Shown: piece by piece, positions 1-62,717 of the stretch
How the letters are laid out: every line of letters begins with the position of its first letter
How positions within the stretch are numbered: the first letter of the stretch is position 1
NCBI GenBank assembly: GCA_037039925.1
Contig: JAXRKP010000310.1
Span: 146,727-210,726, forward strand
Direction: 5' to 3'
DNA: 64,000 bases
Origin: Doris montereyensis
Lineage: Eukaryota; Mollusca; Gastropoda; Nudibranchia; Dorididae
The notes under the pieces: model-generated
Database searches by the model: none
What the model was told of the DNA's origin: nothing
What the model saw: only the letters and a program-made list of their open reading frames with translations
Position numbers and translations under genes: made by a program

Positions 1-189
1 TTCACCTGTGTGAACCCCAATAAACCTAGTTCCTTTGCAAAGCATTGAAAATATCTGTTTTCAACAGATTTCACTACCTTTCAAAACGTTTACTAGTCTT
101 TTCTTTCTGATTAATTAAAATGTTTCGAAGATATATAGATTCTTTTCACCTCTTGTCTTTGCAGTGAAATAATTTTTAAAAATAGCAGA

Positions 190-600
190 TTTGACTTTTT
201 CAGACCTTACTTTGCTTTAGAATCCAAAGAAAAGAGTGTTATCTTAGGTGGAGATTTCAATCTCCTTCATTTAAATGGACAGCAATGAAGGCAATCGCAA
301 ATAAAAACAAATCCAGAGTTAATGAAATTCTATTGAACACAATTCAAGATTTCGGACTCTTTCGAATGCAATGACAAAGTACACGTGAATAAAACAATCT
401 TTATCTGTACCTTACAAACTATCATAGCCTTGTTACATCCTGTCACATAGTACCAGATCTACCCGATCATGACATGATTGTCGCCGATCAAACCATCAAC
501 ATCGCCTATAACCAGGTCAAACGAAGACAAATATGTATATCACAAGGCAAATTGGGCGCAAGTAAGTGTGAAAATGAGCGAGCTTTCAAATAACACATTT
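190..600 (+). mobile_element. LINE endonuclease-domain fragment (frameshifted)
   Basis: In shifting frames this stretch reads VILGGDFNLLHLN, QDFGLF, then LPDHDMIVADQTINIAYNQV. GGDFN and DHD are the metal and catalytic motifs of apurinic-type LINE endonucleases. Several stops and frame changes make it a relic. It differs from the LINE family at 1.9-4.6 kb. Confidence 0.7.
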
Positions 601-667
601 CCTTCTTTATCCATGTTTTGAAGTAAGCGTTGTTGATTAAACATCAACTGTTAATACATAAACTTTT

Positions 668-1203
668 TTTATTTTTCCTTCTTTATCAATTCCCATTCTA
701 TCTTCTGGGTGCATGGGTTTAGTTACCCGAAATGATATTTCTGCACGCTGTCCTTTCCTGACATTTTCTGTTTAATTCTGCAAAGGTTAAACTTCTATGC
801 TTTAGTGCCTCTTTATATCTTCGTCCCACTTTCTTCGGAGTCTACCTTTTTGGTTTTTTACCTTGGGTTTTAGCATTGTATTCTGATCTAGCTATTCTCT
901 TTTCATCCATTCTGTTTACATGCCCAAACCATCTCAATGATTTATTTATAACTTAATTTTAGTGTCCTCTGCCTTGGTCTGATTTATTATTGTTGCGTTT
1001 CTGATTTTGTCTCTTTTAGTTTTCCTTACTACTCTTCTCAGATATTTCCCTTCAGCTGTATGTACTCTGATGTATTACCTACTGTCTAAGGTCCAGGTTT
1101 CATTGTCATAGAGGATAGTAGGACAATAAACTGTGTTGTACACCGCCATTTTGGTTTTTGTTTACCTACAGATGCCTTTTTCTAGATGGTGATATATTGT
1201 CAT
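668..1203 (-). mobile_element. LINE 3' fragment, inverted relative to the copy at 1.9-4.6 kb
   Basis: The reverse complement matches the plus-strand LINE at about 4080-4605: AAAATGGCGGTGTACAACAC, AGAGACAAAATC, TGGTTTGGGCATGT, and an end near GATAGAATGGGAATTGATAA. So two 3' parts of the same family face each other about 3 kb apart. No open frame remains. Confidence 0.85.
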
Positions 1204-1217
1204 TGCCTTTTGGATTC

Positions 1218-1428
1218 TGTGGCTGATTTCTCCTCTGAGTCTTAGTTTGTTGTTGTTTTTTAAAGTTAAAAATTACTCCTAGATAATAATAATTGGTGGC
1301 TGATTTCTGAGTCTTAGTTTGTTGTTGTTTTTTTAGTTAATAATTACTCCTAGGTAATTGGTGGCTGATTTCTCCTCTGAGTCTTTGTTGTTGTTTGTTT
1401 AGTTAATAATTACTCCTAGGTAATTGGT
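1218..1428. repeat. Three tandem copies of a 65-73 bp unit
   Basis: Each unit runs GTGGCTGATTTCT...GAGTCT...TTGTTGTTG...ATTACTCCTAG...AATTG. Copies start near 1218, 1292 and 1362. The first part of the unit overlaps the edge of the inverted LINE fragment, so the tandem probably grew from its end. Confidence 0.85.
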
Positions 1429-1640
1429 AGTTTTTGACTTATTATTTATTTCTCTCTGCCCAGTTTAAGGTTTTGTGATTTAGATTCCTTAGTCACTAGC
1501 ATTGTTTTTTTTTCTTTGCATTGACTATCAATCCTCTTTTATTTAGTTCATTATTCAGCATGTTGATATTATATTCCGGGCAGTGGACAGGTAAACACAT
1601 GTACGAGGATTATGCGGTCCCGCCCTCCACGAGTCTCCTG

Positions 1641-1778
1641 CTGCCTTGCAGACGGGTCTTGATTGACCAAAGGCTAAGGGAGTTAACCCTGACAGAAAAT
1701 AACAACCTACTGCCTTGCAGGCTGGTCTTGACTGACCAAAGGCTAAGGGAGTAAACCCTGACATAAAATAACAAGGAC
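1641..1778 (+). repeat. Two tandem copies of a 69-bp GC-rich unit
   Basis: CTGCCTTGCAG...TCTTGA.TGACCAAAGG begins at 1641 and again at 1710. The pair lies just upstream of the LINE coding remnant and is much more GC-rich than its surroundings, so it may be the LINE's 5' UTR with promoter monomers (inference). Confidence 0.7.
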
Positions 1779-1899
1779 CGGTAGGGGGCCTCAATGTGAC
1801 AGCCCCACCATCTACTTAAGGTACAGTGGGCCAATCCCCTGCTTATCCAAAACCAAACCGATTCAATGTAATACATATACTGATATACCCGGCTTGAAC

Positions 1900-4612
1900 T
1901 TTCGAAGACGACTCTGGAAAAGAACACGGACTGTGATTTTTGGAAAATGGAACGTTAGGGCAATACATGGAAAAGAGTTGGAATTAGTTGAAGAAATGGA
2001 AAAATTCAAAGTAGACATTTTGGCTTTTACAGAAACAAAGAAAAAGGACAAGGAATAGAAATGTAGGACCAAATCATACTTTAATCTTTCTCAGGAGTAT
2101 GTGCCAAGGGCAAGAAAAGGAAAAGAGTTAGAATTAGCTGAAGAAATCGAAAAATTCAAAGTAGACATTTTGGTTATTACAGAAACAAAGAAAAAAGAAC
2201 AAGGAATAAAAATGTAGGACCAAATCATACTTTAATCTTTTCAGGAGTAGATGTCATAGACAGAGCTAGAGCAGTAGACCTCATACTGCATAAAAGGCAA
2301 GAAAAGCTACGAGGAGGTTGAAATTTATAAGCCCCAGGCTATTAGAGGTAAATATTAAATCAAAAGGAAGATAAATTAAATTATTAGTAGCTTATGGACC
2401 AAACGAAGATGCCACCAAAGAAGAAAAAGATATCTTCAAAAACGATTTACAAATAGCTACAGATAATATCAAACCCAAACAGGAACTAATGGTTTTAGGA
2501 GATTTAAACGCTAGAGTAGCAACAATGTAGAAACATCGGGAGGAGTAATAGGTAAAGAAGGAGAGACAACAACTTCTCCAAATGGAAAAAGACTAATATA
2601 TTTTTGTCTAAAGAATAAGATGAAAATAGCTAACACATTTTTTCGTCATAAAGATATCCACAAATATACAAGACTAAATGAAGACAGATGTGAAAAGTCA
2701 ATCATAGACTACATAATAGTTAACAGCCCCCTGGACGAAAGACTTGCAAACAAAGAGACCAGAGGAAAGGATATATTACGTGAGTAAAAGAACTGTCGCC
2801 AAAGAGGAAGTTAGAAAAAGCAAAACAGGAACAGTGGGAAGAGTTTGGACAAAACTTCAAAAAAAGCTATCAAGGAAATCAAAAGCTGTTCTGAGGGGAG
2901 CAATGAAGAGCATGAGAAAGACCAAAGCATGCCCAATACGACAAGTTAAGAACACCAAAGGAGAAATAATGAAAGGAGACATGAAAACATGGAAACGTGG
3001 AGAAAGTATTTTCCACAATTACGTAATCCCTCCAGAACATATGAAACAGAGTAACAAGTAATCCAGGGGAGAAATGTGAAGGTGTAGATGTTTCAATGGA
3101 AGAACTCCAAACAGCTATAAGGAAAGTGAAATTAGGAAAGGCCCCAGGAGCAGATCAAGTTTATCCAGAAATGATTAAAAACCAAGGGAGAGAGGCAGAC
3201 AAACTACTTCATGCAATATGTTAACAAGCATGGAAGTCAAAACAGGTGCCAGACGACTGGAAGACGGGAACGGTAGTACCGTACCAAAACACAAGAAAGG
3301 ATCAACTATGGAATGCTCAAACTATAGAGGGATATCACTACTTATTGTACCAGGAAAAGTGTATGCCAAAATTCTTGAAATGAGAGTAAGAGGATCAGAT
3401 TATTGGACATCAAAGTGGATATAGAAGAGGGAGAAGTGTACAAGACCACATAATTATTTACAATTAGACAAATAATAGAAAAATTCCTTGAGAGAAACAC
3501 TGACTTGCATCTGTGTTTTATTGACTTAGAAAAGGCATTTGACGAACTATGGCATTCCTTAAAAGAACACAACGTAGAGCAAAATTTAATAGAAGCCATT
3601 AAAAAGTTTTTACAAAACCAACATGTGCAGTGAGAGTAGCTGGAAATGTATCTGCAGAATTTGATGTAGATATAGGAGTAAGACAGGGATGTATTATAAG
3701 TTCTCTTTTGTTTATCACATTTATGGATTTAGTCGCAAAGGCATCCTCAAAAATGAAGAAAATGAATGTAGGTATGTGGAAGCTCAAACCAGTAATTGTA
3801 TCAATGCTTTCATTTGCCGATGATTTAGTTCTGTTTGGAACATCAGAATGTGACCTTCAGTCGAATATCAACATTATAAACAATGAACCAAATAAAAGAG
3901 GAATGAGAGTAAATGCAAAGAAAACCAAAACAATGCTAGTAACTAGGGAAACTAAAACACAAAATCTTGAATTGGGCAGGGAGAATTTAGAACAAGTTCA
4001 AAGCTACAATTACCTAGGAGTATTGATAAACCCAGAGGGAAAACTAAGAGAAGAAATCAGCCAGAGAATCAAAAGGCAATGATAATATATAACCATCTAG
4101 GAAAGGCAAACAAGAATTGTCAACAAAAACCAAAATGGCAGTATACAACACAGTTTATTGTCCTACTCTCTCTATGACAGCGAAACCTGGACTTTAGACA
4201 GTATAAAATACAGAAGAGTACATCAGCTGAAATGAAATATCTCATAAGAGTAGTAGGGAAAACTAAAAGAGACAAAATAAGAAACACAACAATAAGAGAT
4301 CAAACCAAAGCAAATAGCATAAAAACTAAGATAGAAATGAATCAACTGAGATGGTTTGGGCATGTTAACAGAATGAATGACAGTAGAATAGCTAAATCAG
4401 TATACAGTGCTAAAACTCAAGGTAAAAGACCAAAAGGCAGACCTCGGAGAAAGTGGGAAGAAGATATAAAAGATGCATTAACGCAAAGAAATTTAACTTT
4501 CACGGAGGGAAACAGAAAATGACAGGACAGGGCAACCTGGAGAAAGTTCATTTAGGGCATCTTAACCCATACACCGGAAGGTAGAATGGGAGCAGATAAA
4601 GAAAGAAAGACA
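1900..4612 (+). mobile_element. Decayed non-LTR retrotransposon, nearly full length
   Basis: Domains in order: an endonuclease start (GKWNVRAIHGKELELVEEME, KVDILAFTETK), a linker region, and reverse transcriptase with LHLCFIDLEKAFDELWHS (box 3, about 3505-3558), VRQGCIISSLLF (box 4) and FADDLVLF (catalytic box 5, about 3812-3835). At the C-terminal end is LRWFGHVNRMNDSRIAKSVY with GKRPKGRPRRKWEEDIKDAL (about 4340-4480). The longest uninterrupted piece is 3630-4082. Stops and frameshifts throughout make it inactive. Total length with the upstream repeat is about 3 kb, the size of RTE-like elements; I cannot fix the clade. It carries an internal direct duplication (about 1969-2096 and 2118-2250). 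Confidence 0.9.
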
Positions 4613-5114
4613 GAAACTATATTGAAAGTCACTTTCTGTTTTTCCAAACAGAGCTAATTACATCTCATTTGCCGCTAGGCACCTCGTTGTAAGGTGAGAG
4701 CCGCATATCCTCAATTATTATGTCACTTCACATTGAATCTTCGGAGGGTTGACATGCTTTCCATGCAGCAGAGCATACCCTTTACTCTACTGTCTAATCT
4801 GTGATAAAGATCAAGATCTAAATCTCGTGAAAGTGTTTGTGTTTTAATTCACTCGTTTAGATATTATTGTAAAATATTGTAGCACGAATTGTTGAGTGCA
4901 TTTGTTTCTTTTCTGTGACTGTGAGTTATGCCTACATCCAACATGTAAGACTGTTTACCTTGCTATTTAATACAATTCAAACTACATTTATAAACGTTTG
5001 ATACTCAAAGGCGACAGGAGAATTGCCCATCCCTAGTAGTAAGAGCAACGAACAAGGATATATGGGGAATGTTTCAGGAAGAAAACATGGAGGTTGATGC
5101 AAAATTTACCACCG
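4613..5114. other. Spacer between two LINE copies
   Basis: About 500 bp with no open frame, splice motif or repeat that I recognise. Mixed composition. Confidence 0.5.
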
Positions 5115-6221
5115 TTCAGCCTAATTAGAAATGAGAACTAGCTGAAGAATTTTAAAATTCAAAGTAGATATTTCGGCTATCACAGAAACAAAAAAAAAAG
5201 ACAAGGAATAGAAAATAAAGGACAAAATCATACTTTAACCTTCTCAGGAGTAGATGTAAAGGGATAGAGAAAATATAGGACCAAATCATACTTTAATCTT
5301 CTCAGGAGTAGATGTAAAGGGATAGAGGTACAGGAGTAGGCTACATAATACATAAAAGACATGAAAGACAGTTGTAAATATATTAGTTCAATTTTATTAG
5401 AGGTAAACATTAAATCAAAAGGAAGAGACATTAAATTATAAATAGCTTATGGACCAAGTGAAGATGCCACCAAAGAAGAAAAAGATAACTTTGAAAACAA
5501 TTTACAAATAGCTGCAGAGAATCTCAAACCCAAACAGTAACTAATGATTTTAAGAGACTAGACTTAAATGCTAGAGTAGGCAACAATCAACAATGCAGAA
5601 CAATCAGGTGGAGTAATAAGTAAATAAGGAGAGACAACAACTACAAATGGAGAGAGACTAATCGACTTTTTGTCTAATGAATAACACGAAAATAGCCAAC
5701 ACCTTTGTTTCCACATGAAGATGTTCACAGATATATAAGAGTAAATGAAGACAAAGGGAACAGTCAATCATAGACTACATGATAGTTAGCAATTATTATT
5801 TTTTGACAGTACAATGGATGCAAGAGTTAACAGAGGAGCTGAATTGTTTTGTGATCATCACTAGTGATTGCCAAATGAGATTACTGACTGAGGAAAACAA
5901 ACAAAAAGGGAAAGAGATGAAATCTACCAAAATCAAAACAGAAGAACTAAATAAACCAGGTATATAACAGGTATACCAATCGAGGATGAAACGTATTATG
6001 AGTGAAAGGCAGATTGATCTGAATGAAAGCATAATAGAAGAAAAATGGCATATGTATAAGTATAAGGAAACACTCCTCAGTTGTACTGTGGTGGGAAACA
6101 AATAAAAGGAGGTAAGACAAGAACGGCACGGTGGAATGAGGATTTCAAATTTAAGATCGAAGAAAAGAAGGAAGCCTGGAAGAAATGTTAACAAATGACA
6201 ATACCAGAAGATAGGATAAAT
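5115..6221 (+). mobile_element. Second LINE copy, 5' part
   Basis: Same family as 1900-4612: matches the endonuclease region (TTCTCAGGAGTAGATGT, GGACCAA.TGAAGATGCCACC) and continues into a linker missing from the first copy (WNEDFKFKIEEKKEAWKKC in one frame). A 57-bp tandem duplication lies at about 5213-5330. It stops at 6221, where a DNA element is inserted, and resumes at 8254. Confidence 0.88.
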
Positions 6222-6985
6222 CAGGGTTGCCAAGTTTGAAAAGTCAAAATGAGGGACACTGGGAGGTGAAATGAGGGACAGTAAAACTGACCAATGTATT
6301 TGATAAATTGATAGAGGCCGTGCGCGCAGAATAGGTTATTCTCTCATTCCCACACCTAGCCATCACTAACCTTTGTATACATTTAAATATAAATTTCTAA
6401 ATTTTTCTCTGATTTCAGTTTTAGAAGTAGCTAGAACATACCAAGGATACAAAATCAATATAAATGACAAACAATCTAGAGTCTAATTCAGATAAGAGTC
6501 AAAGCACCAATATGTAATAAAGCATATATACTTCTATAAGCCATGATTCTTGATTCAACCACACCTCCAATGTCCAAAGATTAATTACAATATAAAGTGA
6601 AGGAGAAAGTTATATGACCAGCAGTAGGAGTCTTCATTATAATTCTATCATCAGTCTTTACTGAAGTGTCCTCTCACAGTTTTTAAATAAAATTAAACAA
6701 ATGCTTTTGGTCTACAGTGCTTGGCAGAGTTAGCCAGAGCGACAGTTGTAGCTGATTGGTAAGCCTTCAGAGGGGCTGGTGATGGATTCCATTGAAAGCA
6801 ATGGCGAGTAATTTGCTTCAATACAGGGAATGCCGGTAAGTCGATGTTCAAGGGATCTTGACTAAACGATCGACTTGCATAAAAACATCAGTGTATGTAA
6901 TTTTGTGTGAGCAATCTCCTTTACGGTCCTGATTGGTTTGAGGGAGTCAATGTCAATTATAAGATAAACACACATCTGGGAAGTG

Positions 6986-7290
6986 AGGGTCAGTGGCCGA
7001 GTGGTTAGGCTGTCAAACTTAGGATCACGAGGTCCGGGTTCGAATCCTAGCAAAGCTAGTTCCAACGTTGAGTTCCTTGGGAAGGTACAAAACACGCACT
7101 TTCCCCCATCGACACAGGTGCAAATAGGTACAATCACTAGCTTGGGAGTTAAAATCTGCGTCAGACTAGCAGTAGCAGCCTGTCCAGGAGAAGTTGGGAT
7201 ACGCCACGGCTTGAGCATCCATATAGTAAGGTGGCTTAAGCCCCGGGTTATGGGTCGCAATGTCCTGAGAGGAACCTTACTTCCTTACTG
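6986..7290 (+). mobile_element. tRNA-derived SINE, family A
   Basis: Head with box A-like GTGGCCGAGTGGTTAGG and box B GGTTCGAATCC, as in Ser/Leu tRNAs, followed by a non-tRNA body (GGGAAGG...CACGCA.TTTCCCCC, GCAAATAGGTACAA, CACTAGCTTGGGAGT). Other copies are at 14530 (-), 28695 (-), 46165 (+) and 60080 (+). Since the body follows, this is not a functional tRNA gene. Confidence 0.88.
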
Positions 7291-7576
7291 AAATCACGCA
7301 AACTTCATTTTCATTAATGTCTCGAACCCTAAAGTTTTTACCAAAAGTATGTGAATAGCGCTCAAGTCTACTTATACTGGTTATCGCTTGCGACCTTGAA
7401 AATTAATAATCAATAATCATGTAGCATAGTGGTAGTAGAAGACCCACATAAAATGTTACTATAGTATTAGTCTCATAAAATAGTATTAATACTGGTCAGG
7501 GCCGCATATCCCAAACACAATGCTACACGCGTCTGCACTGATCGCGATGTCGTGTATTTAGTATTAGTTCTTGTAT

Positions 7577-7981
<405 letters not shown>

Positions 7982-8253
7982 TCATTCTCACGCACAGACA
8001 CACAGGTGAATGATGGTGTCGTCTTTTTTATAAGAAGGCAATGCTCCTATTATAAAGTTTACATTCTAATTAGTAATAACATTACACCAGGTACATAATG
8101 AGCCTGTTGTTGTACAGATACCTCAGTGTACGTCTGTTGATGCATTGTTACAATAATATTATTATGGCAACGTTAGTTGTACAGCGTAGGTTTTCCTGAA
8201 AGTTGAACAGTTGAACAGATGACTGTAAAAATGCCCGACACTTGGCAACCCTG

Positions 8254-8830
8254 GATAGATTATGTGAGTAATCCAAGTGGAATTGAGGAAAGCAAAACAC
8301 GAATAGTGGGAAGAGTTTGGACAAAGACTTCAAGAAAGCTACAAAGGAAATCAAAAACTGTTCTGGGAGCAATGAAGAGCATATAAAAGACCAAATCATG
8401 CCCAAGTAGACAAATTAAGAACACCAAAAGGAGAAATAATGAAGGAATACAACGAAATCATGGAAACATGGAGAATGTACTCAGCACTTGCAGAATCCCT
8501 CCAGAACATATGAAACAAGGAGTACATATCAACCAGTAAGACTAACAAATAATCCAGATGAGAGAACCGAAGACATAGATATCTCAATAAAAGAGATCCA
8601 AGCAGTTATACGGAAAATCAAACTAGGAAAGACTCCAGGAGCATATCAAATTTATCCAGAAATGATAAAAAAAATACCAAGGTAGAGAGACAGACAAACT
8701 ACTACATGAAATATGTCAACAAGCATGGAAATCAAATGACTGGAAAAATGGACGATAGTAACAATACACAAGAAAGGATCAACTATGGAATGCTCAAACT
8801 AGAGAGGGATATCACTGCTGAGTGTACTGT
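8254..8830 (+). mobile_element. Second LINE copy, 3' part (after the hAT insertion)
   Basis: Continues from 6221: GGGAAGAGTTTGGACAAA, CATATGAAACA, CTAGGAAAGACTCCAGGAGC and GAAAGGATCAACTATGGAATG match the first copy at 2835-3330. It ends before the reverse transcriptase catalytic boxes, so this copy is 3' truncated. Confidence 0.88.
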
Positions 8831-10052
8831 ATAACATACTTGTTACTAATATTTGTGTGAGAACTTACCTAATGATTTAAAAAGTTTAATAAAGAAAAAA
8901 ACTTTTATTCTTTTGTGTATCATTTAGATTTTTATTGTACAGACAATTCATTATACAGTATAAATAACAAATACATAATTCAAATTCAAATGCAATTGTT
9001 TACAATCTTTAAGAAGCAAGATATTCAACATGTATAAATGTAAAGTTTAGTATGATAAAGGCATATATAAATATTTTATATATATACAAGTACAAGAAAA
9101 TGCTTCCATCACAAACAAAAAACTAATACAACACTACATGAATTATAAGAATTTGCAAGTTTCCATAATTTGTTTATCAGATGATGCAATTAAAAATAAG
9201 ACGTTTTATTCTGAAAATTAAACAATCGTTTTACCGCCAATATAAAAGTCAGTACTGTTTTCATAAATTAAAAACGTTGGATTCAGGTCCTCAATGACAG
9301 CATATCTTGCATTCTGTTTGTACAATGTATTTAGTTTACTACTGGAAAAATAAAAAAGCAACCAAAAAAGAAAAAAGAGAAGTGAAAATAAATTTAAAAG
9401 GAGAAAAGCAATTATCATAATGATAATATTTGCATGAACGCACCAGGTAGATTTGACAAAAAGCCCAGTACATGTCTTTTAAATCTGCGGGAACAGGTAT
9501 TGTTGCTTGGAAATGGACACAGATTCTGATTTTACACAACCAAAGGTACTTTGAAGGAATACACAGGACAACAGAAAATTTCCCATGGTTACTAAATAAA
9601 TTTAAAAAAGCAATATAGTATAAGAATAAAGAATACACTTGTCCTTTGAAGTTTTATTTGAACATATGAAAACTGCACAGCCAAAAATAAACATGCAAAT
9701 TCTTTCTTGAAGAGCACATTAAGATATGTAATTGATAGTTAGTTGCAAAGGGAACAAGTTTGAATTTCTGCACCATACATGGCCAAATATTCTGAGTAAA
9801 GTCAATTTATCTGGAAAATATTTTTCATTAGATTCAATAAGATAAAGCATTTTTGATGGCTCAAATAACTGATACATTTTCAAGTTTTCCAAAGAAAATT
9901 TTTTTTCCAATTTCCTTTCTCATGACAACATGACTGCAACACAAGTGCATATATTTACTTCCCCATGACTAAATGTAATTTATCTATGAATCACAAAAAA
10001 AGGTAGAAAATGAGTTTCGGGAGAGAAAAAACGTGTTTCCCTAAGTTTATTA
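8831..10052. other. AT-rich downstream region, no gene seen
   Basis: No convincing coding sequence. Short open frames here have no family resemblance and low-complexity composition. It may contain part of a very long HEATR5B 3' UTR, because AATAAA on the minus strand occurs at 10051-10046 and again near 8908-8903. That is inference. Confidence 0.4.
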
Positions 10053-10806
10053 CAGTTGACTTGGTTAATCGAGACTCCCATTTCTCACAATCTTCTCTTA
10101 ATCGCAACTTTTCACAAGAAACATAATTAATTCTTTAGAAAAGTCACTGGTTAATCGCAACTCACTTCAGATAATCGTTACCCCAGGGACACTTAAGTTC
10201 GATTTTCGGTCGGTTTTTTTCTCATTTCACTTCGCTAAACAATGCTCACATGTCTACGTTGTCATTACCTAACAACCGTAATGATACAATGGCCTGACAG
10301 TGCCGACACTGATTGTGGGTCTAGCCACCAGTAAAAGGCGCCGCATAGAGACTCAAGACAGCTGGGCAGCGTAGTATTGTATGGTACAATAAGAAACACA
10401 TGACTTTCCCCAGCTAATAAGCGGAGTGAGCAGTCGCCTACTGACCATTCAGATCAAAGAGAGTGGCATCACTTAACAAGCGTTGCACACATTGTAGCTA
10501 ACTATACAACTAGCTCAACATACGGAATGAGCTGAATTACTGTAGTATGCTTTGCCAGCTGTGTAGTATCTATTTGAAAGCATACAACTTTTACACAGAT
10601 GAGAATGTTCATGACCTGTCCCATGTTCGTTAAACTTAAAGGGCAAAGTTATATATGCAAAAAATATTGCAACAGATATATCTAGTCACCAAATACTCAA
10701 ATGACCCTTAATATTGGGCCCACAGTGGAATCCGGTTTATCGCAACGGATAATGGCATCAATTTTGCTGCTCTCGTCGTCATGTTGTGATTAACCAGAGT
10801 CAACTG
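10053..10806. mobile_element. 754-bp TIR element (MITE) with TA target site
   Basis: The left end is CAGTTGACTTGGTTAATCG and the right end (reverse complement) is CAGTTGACTCTGGTTAATCA, about 19-bp inverted termini. Both are directly flanked by TA (10051-10052 and 10807-10808). TA duplication and CAGT ends fit the Tc1/mariner/pogo superfamily. No transposase frame is present, so it is non-autonomous. Internal repeats of GGTTAATCGCAACT occur near the left end. Confidence 0.85.
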
Positions 10807-12735
10807 TACTTCAAAGATTGTAAAATATCAATTATGCAATAAAACAAATTGAAATTCTTGATCTCTCAAATGTTACTTTAGGGTAAAGTAAGAGTAAGAG
10901 TAAAAAAAAAGAAAGAGATATCTTCGTAAGGCCTGAAACATGAAACCAATGGCTTAATTGCACAATAAAGCTTTCAATAATAGAAAAGAAAACACTGAAA
11001 TTATGACAATATACAATGCAGGATAGTATTTATCATAGCATCTATGACACAATAACCCATTGTCCTTTAACATATCCCAACATATCTTTGAAACTGAGCC
11101 AAAGTTGTGTAAAGAAGTTCACAAATTTGATTTAGTCATTTAATTTTAGCTGTTTTCATTGTATTTGGGTAGTGTGACAAAAATTGATTATATCGTTGAA
11201 AGTGGGACGGATGTTTTGCTTAATGAAGTTAATAACTGCAGGAAATGTTTTTGGAACATTAAGAAAAGCCATAAGATTAAGAAAACAACAGGCGTTAAGA
11301 AGTTATAGCTTTTGAATACCTAATACCTTTTAAAATATTAAAAAATCAGCTCTGCTAAAAAATAAATCAGAAGATAGGGAGGGGACTTAGTAAATATGAA
11401 TAAGTGCAAATATTGTCACTTATATATATATAATGATCAGATGATTAAATTATGACTAGACATTGATGAACATTTCTTGACAGCATAGCCAGAATAAATA
11501 AATACAGAGTTGCCAAATACTTAGAATAAAGCAAATGCTGGACATTCAAAGATGTTTGTAGATTCAAATAAAACCTATCTTCATTGCATAATGTGTTGGA
11601 CAGTTTTCAAATACTTTGCCAAAGTTTCATGTATTCAAGTAGAAAGGTAAAATGCTTGGTCTTGCGTTAAGTAAAAGGTATAGTAAATCACTGTAATATA
11701 ATCTGACCAGACTTTATGTTGAATAGAAATAAAAAAGAGATGATTAAACCAGATGAAGGCAAATTTGTCACATAGTGATGTATATCCTTTTTTTTAATGA
11801 TCATTCAGATGTCTGACTTTCAATGGTAGATTATGGCAATGAGCATTTTAACATGGAGAGACATACTCCTTTGCTCTACAGATAAAGTAAGAAGAAAAAA
11901 TCATCCGCAATTCCTAACATGTTGATGAAATGTAGACCAGACAAAACTTTTGAAATAAAAGCTAAAACAGATTTGCAGTTTTCTAGATTTTCAGATGAAA
12001 TTTTTTTGATTGGATTGAATAAAAGTAATTTACAAATGTTTAATGATAACTTCTAGATCGGCATTTAGAGAAGGAAAAATACAACATACTCAGCAATAAA
12101 CAACAAGAGGCAAAATATTGACCTGTATACGGTCAACTGATAGAAAAAAGATTTAAAAAGTGTTCTATCATTTTAAAGCAAAGTGTCTTTTAAAGATTAT
12201 TCTGTGGTAGCCTGTAACATTTTGTGATGATTGCAGTTTTCAAATATAACTTACAAATAAAGTAAAGTCATGTTCTGAGAGCAGACAAATCATATTTCCT
12301 GACAATTTAAAAGTAAATCAGATTTTTGTGTGTTTTATATTGATCTTTTCCATATATAGTTAGCTGGAATTTGTGCCTGAAATTTCAAAAATCAAATTCT
12401 TGCAAGTCTCTTTAAACACCAACAGAAAGTTGAAAAACATAGAACCAGTAAAATAACTATTGTCATGTACAGAAAAGCTTTACATTCTTATTAAATAAAT
12501 ACATACACTGTAGCTCATAATTTCGGAAACCCCGAAATACATCACAGACATAGAACAAGGAGAGAAACATAATATACATTTTAAAATGTGAAGCTCAAAA
12601 ACATCTTTAAATACAGAGACAATAGTTGATAAAAAATATTTTCTTCAACATTACGACTGCACATTCTGATTACCATTTCATTAAAATATTTTTTTCTGAA
12701 AAGTACATGGTAGAAAAATTACTGCCGAGCCTTGA
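10807..12735 (-). other. Region directly after the HEATR5B stop; probable 3' UTR
   Basis: AT-rich, gene-free and largely free of recognisable repeats, unlike the rest of the window. I found no minus-strand AATAAA between the stop and 10051; ATTAAA variants occur near 12045 and 11145. It is plausibly transcribed as a long 3' UTR, with the end not determined. Confidence 0.4.

Positions 12736-62717
<49,982 letters not shown>

Noticed and set aside
3630..4082. Active reverse transcriptase gene
   Set aside because: The 150-codon frame keeps FADD but is flanked by stops and frameshifts in every other LINE domain.
6986..7060. Possible functional tRNA gene (box A and box B present)
   Set aside because: The same head with the same non-tRNA body recurs at four other places, so it is a SINE.
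9339..9638. Minus-strand frame of about 100 codons
   Set aside because: Phe/Leu/Tyr-rich from AT-rich DNA, with no family resemblance or splice context.
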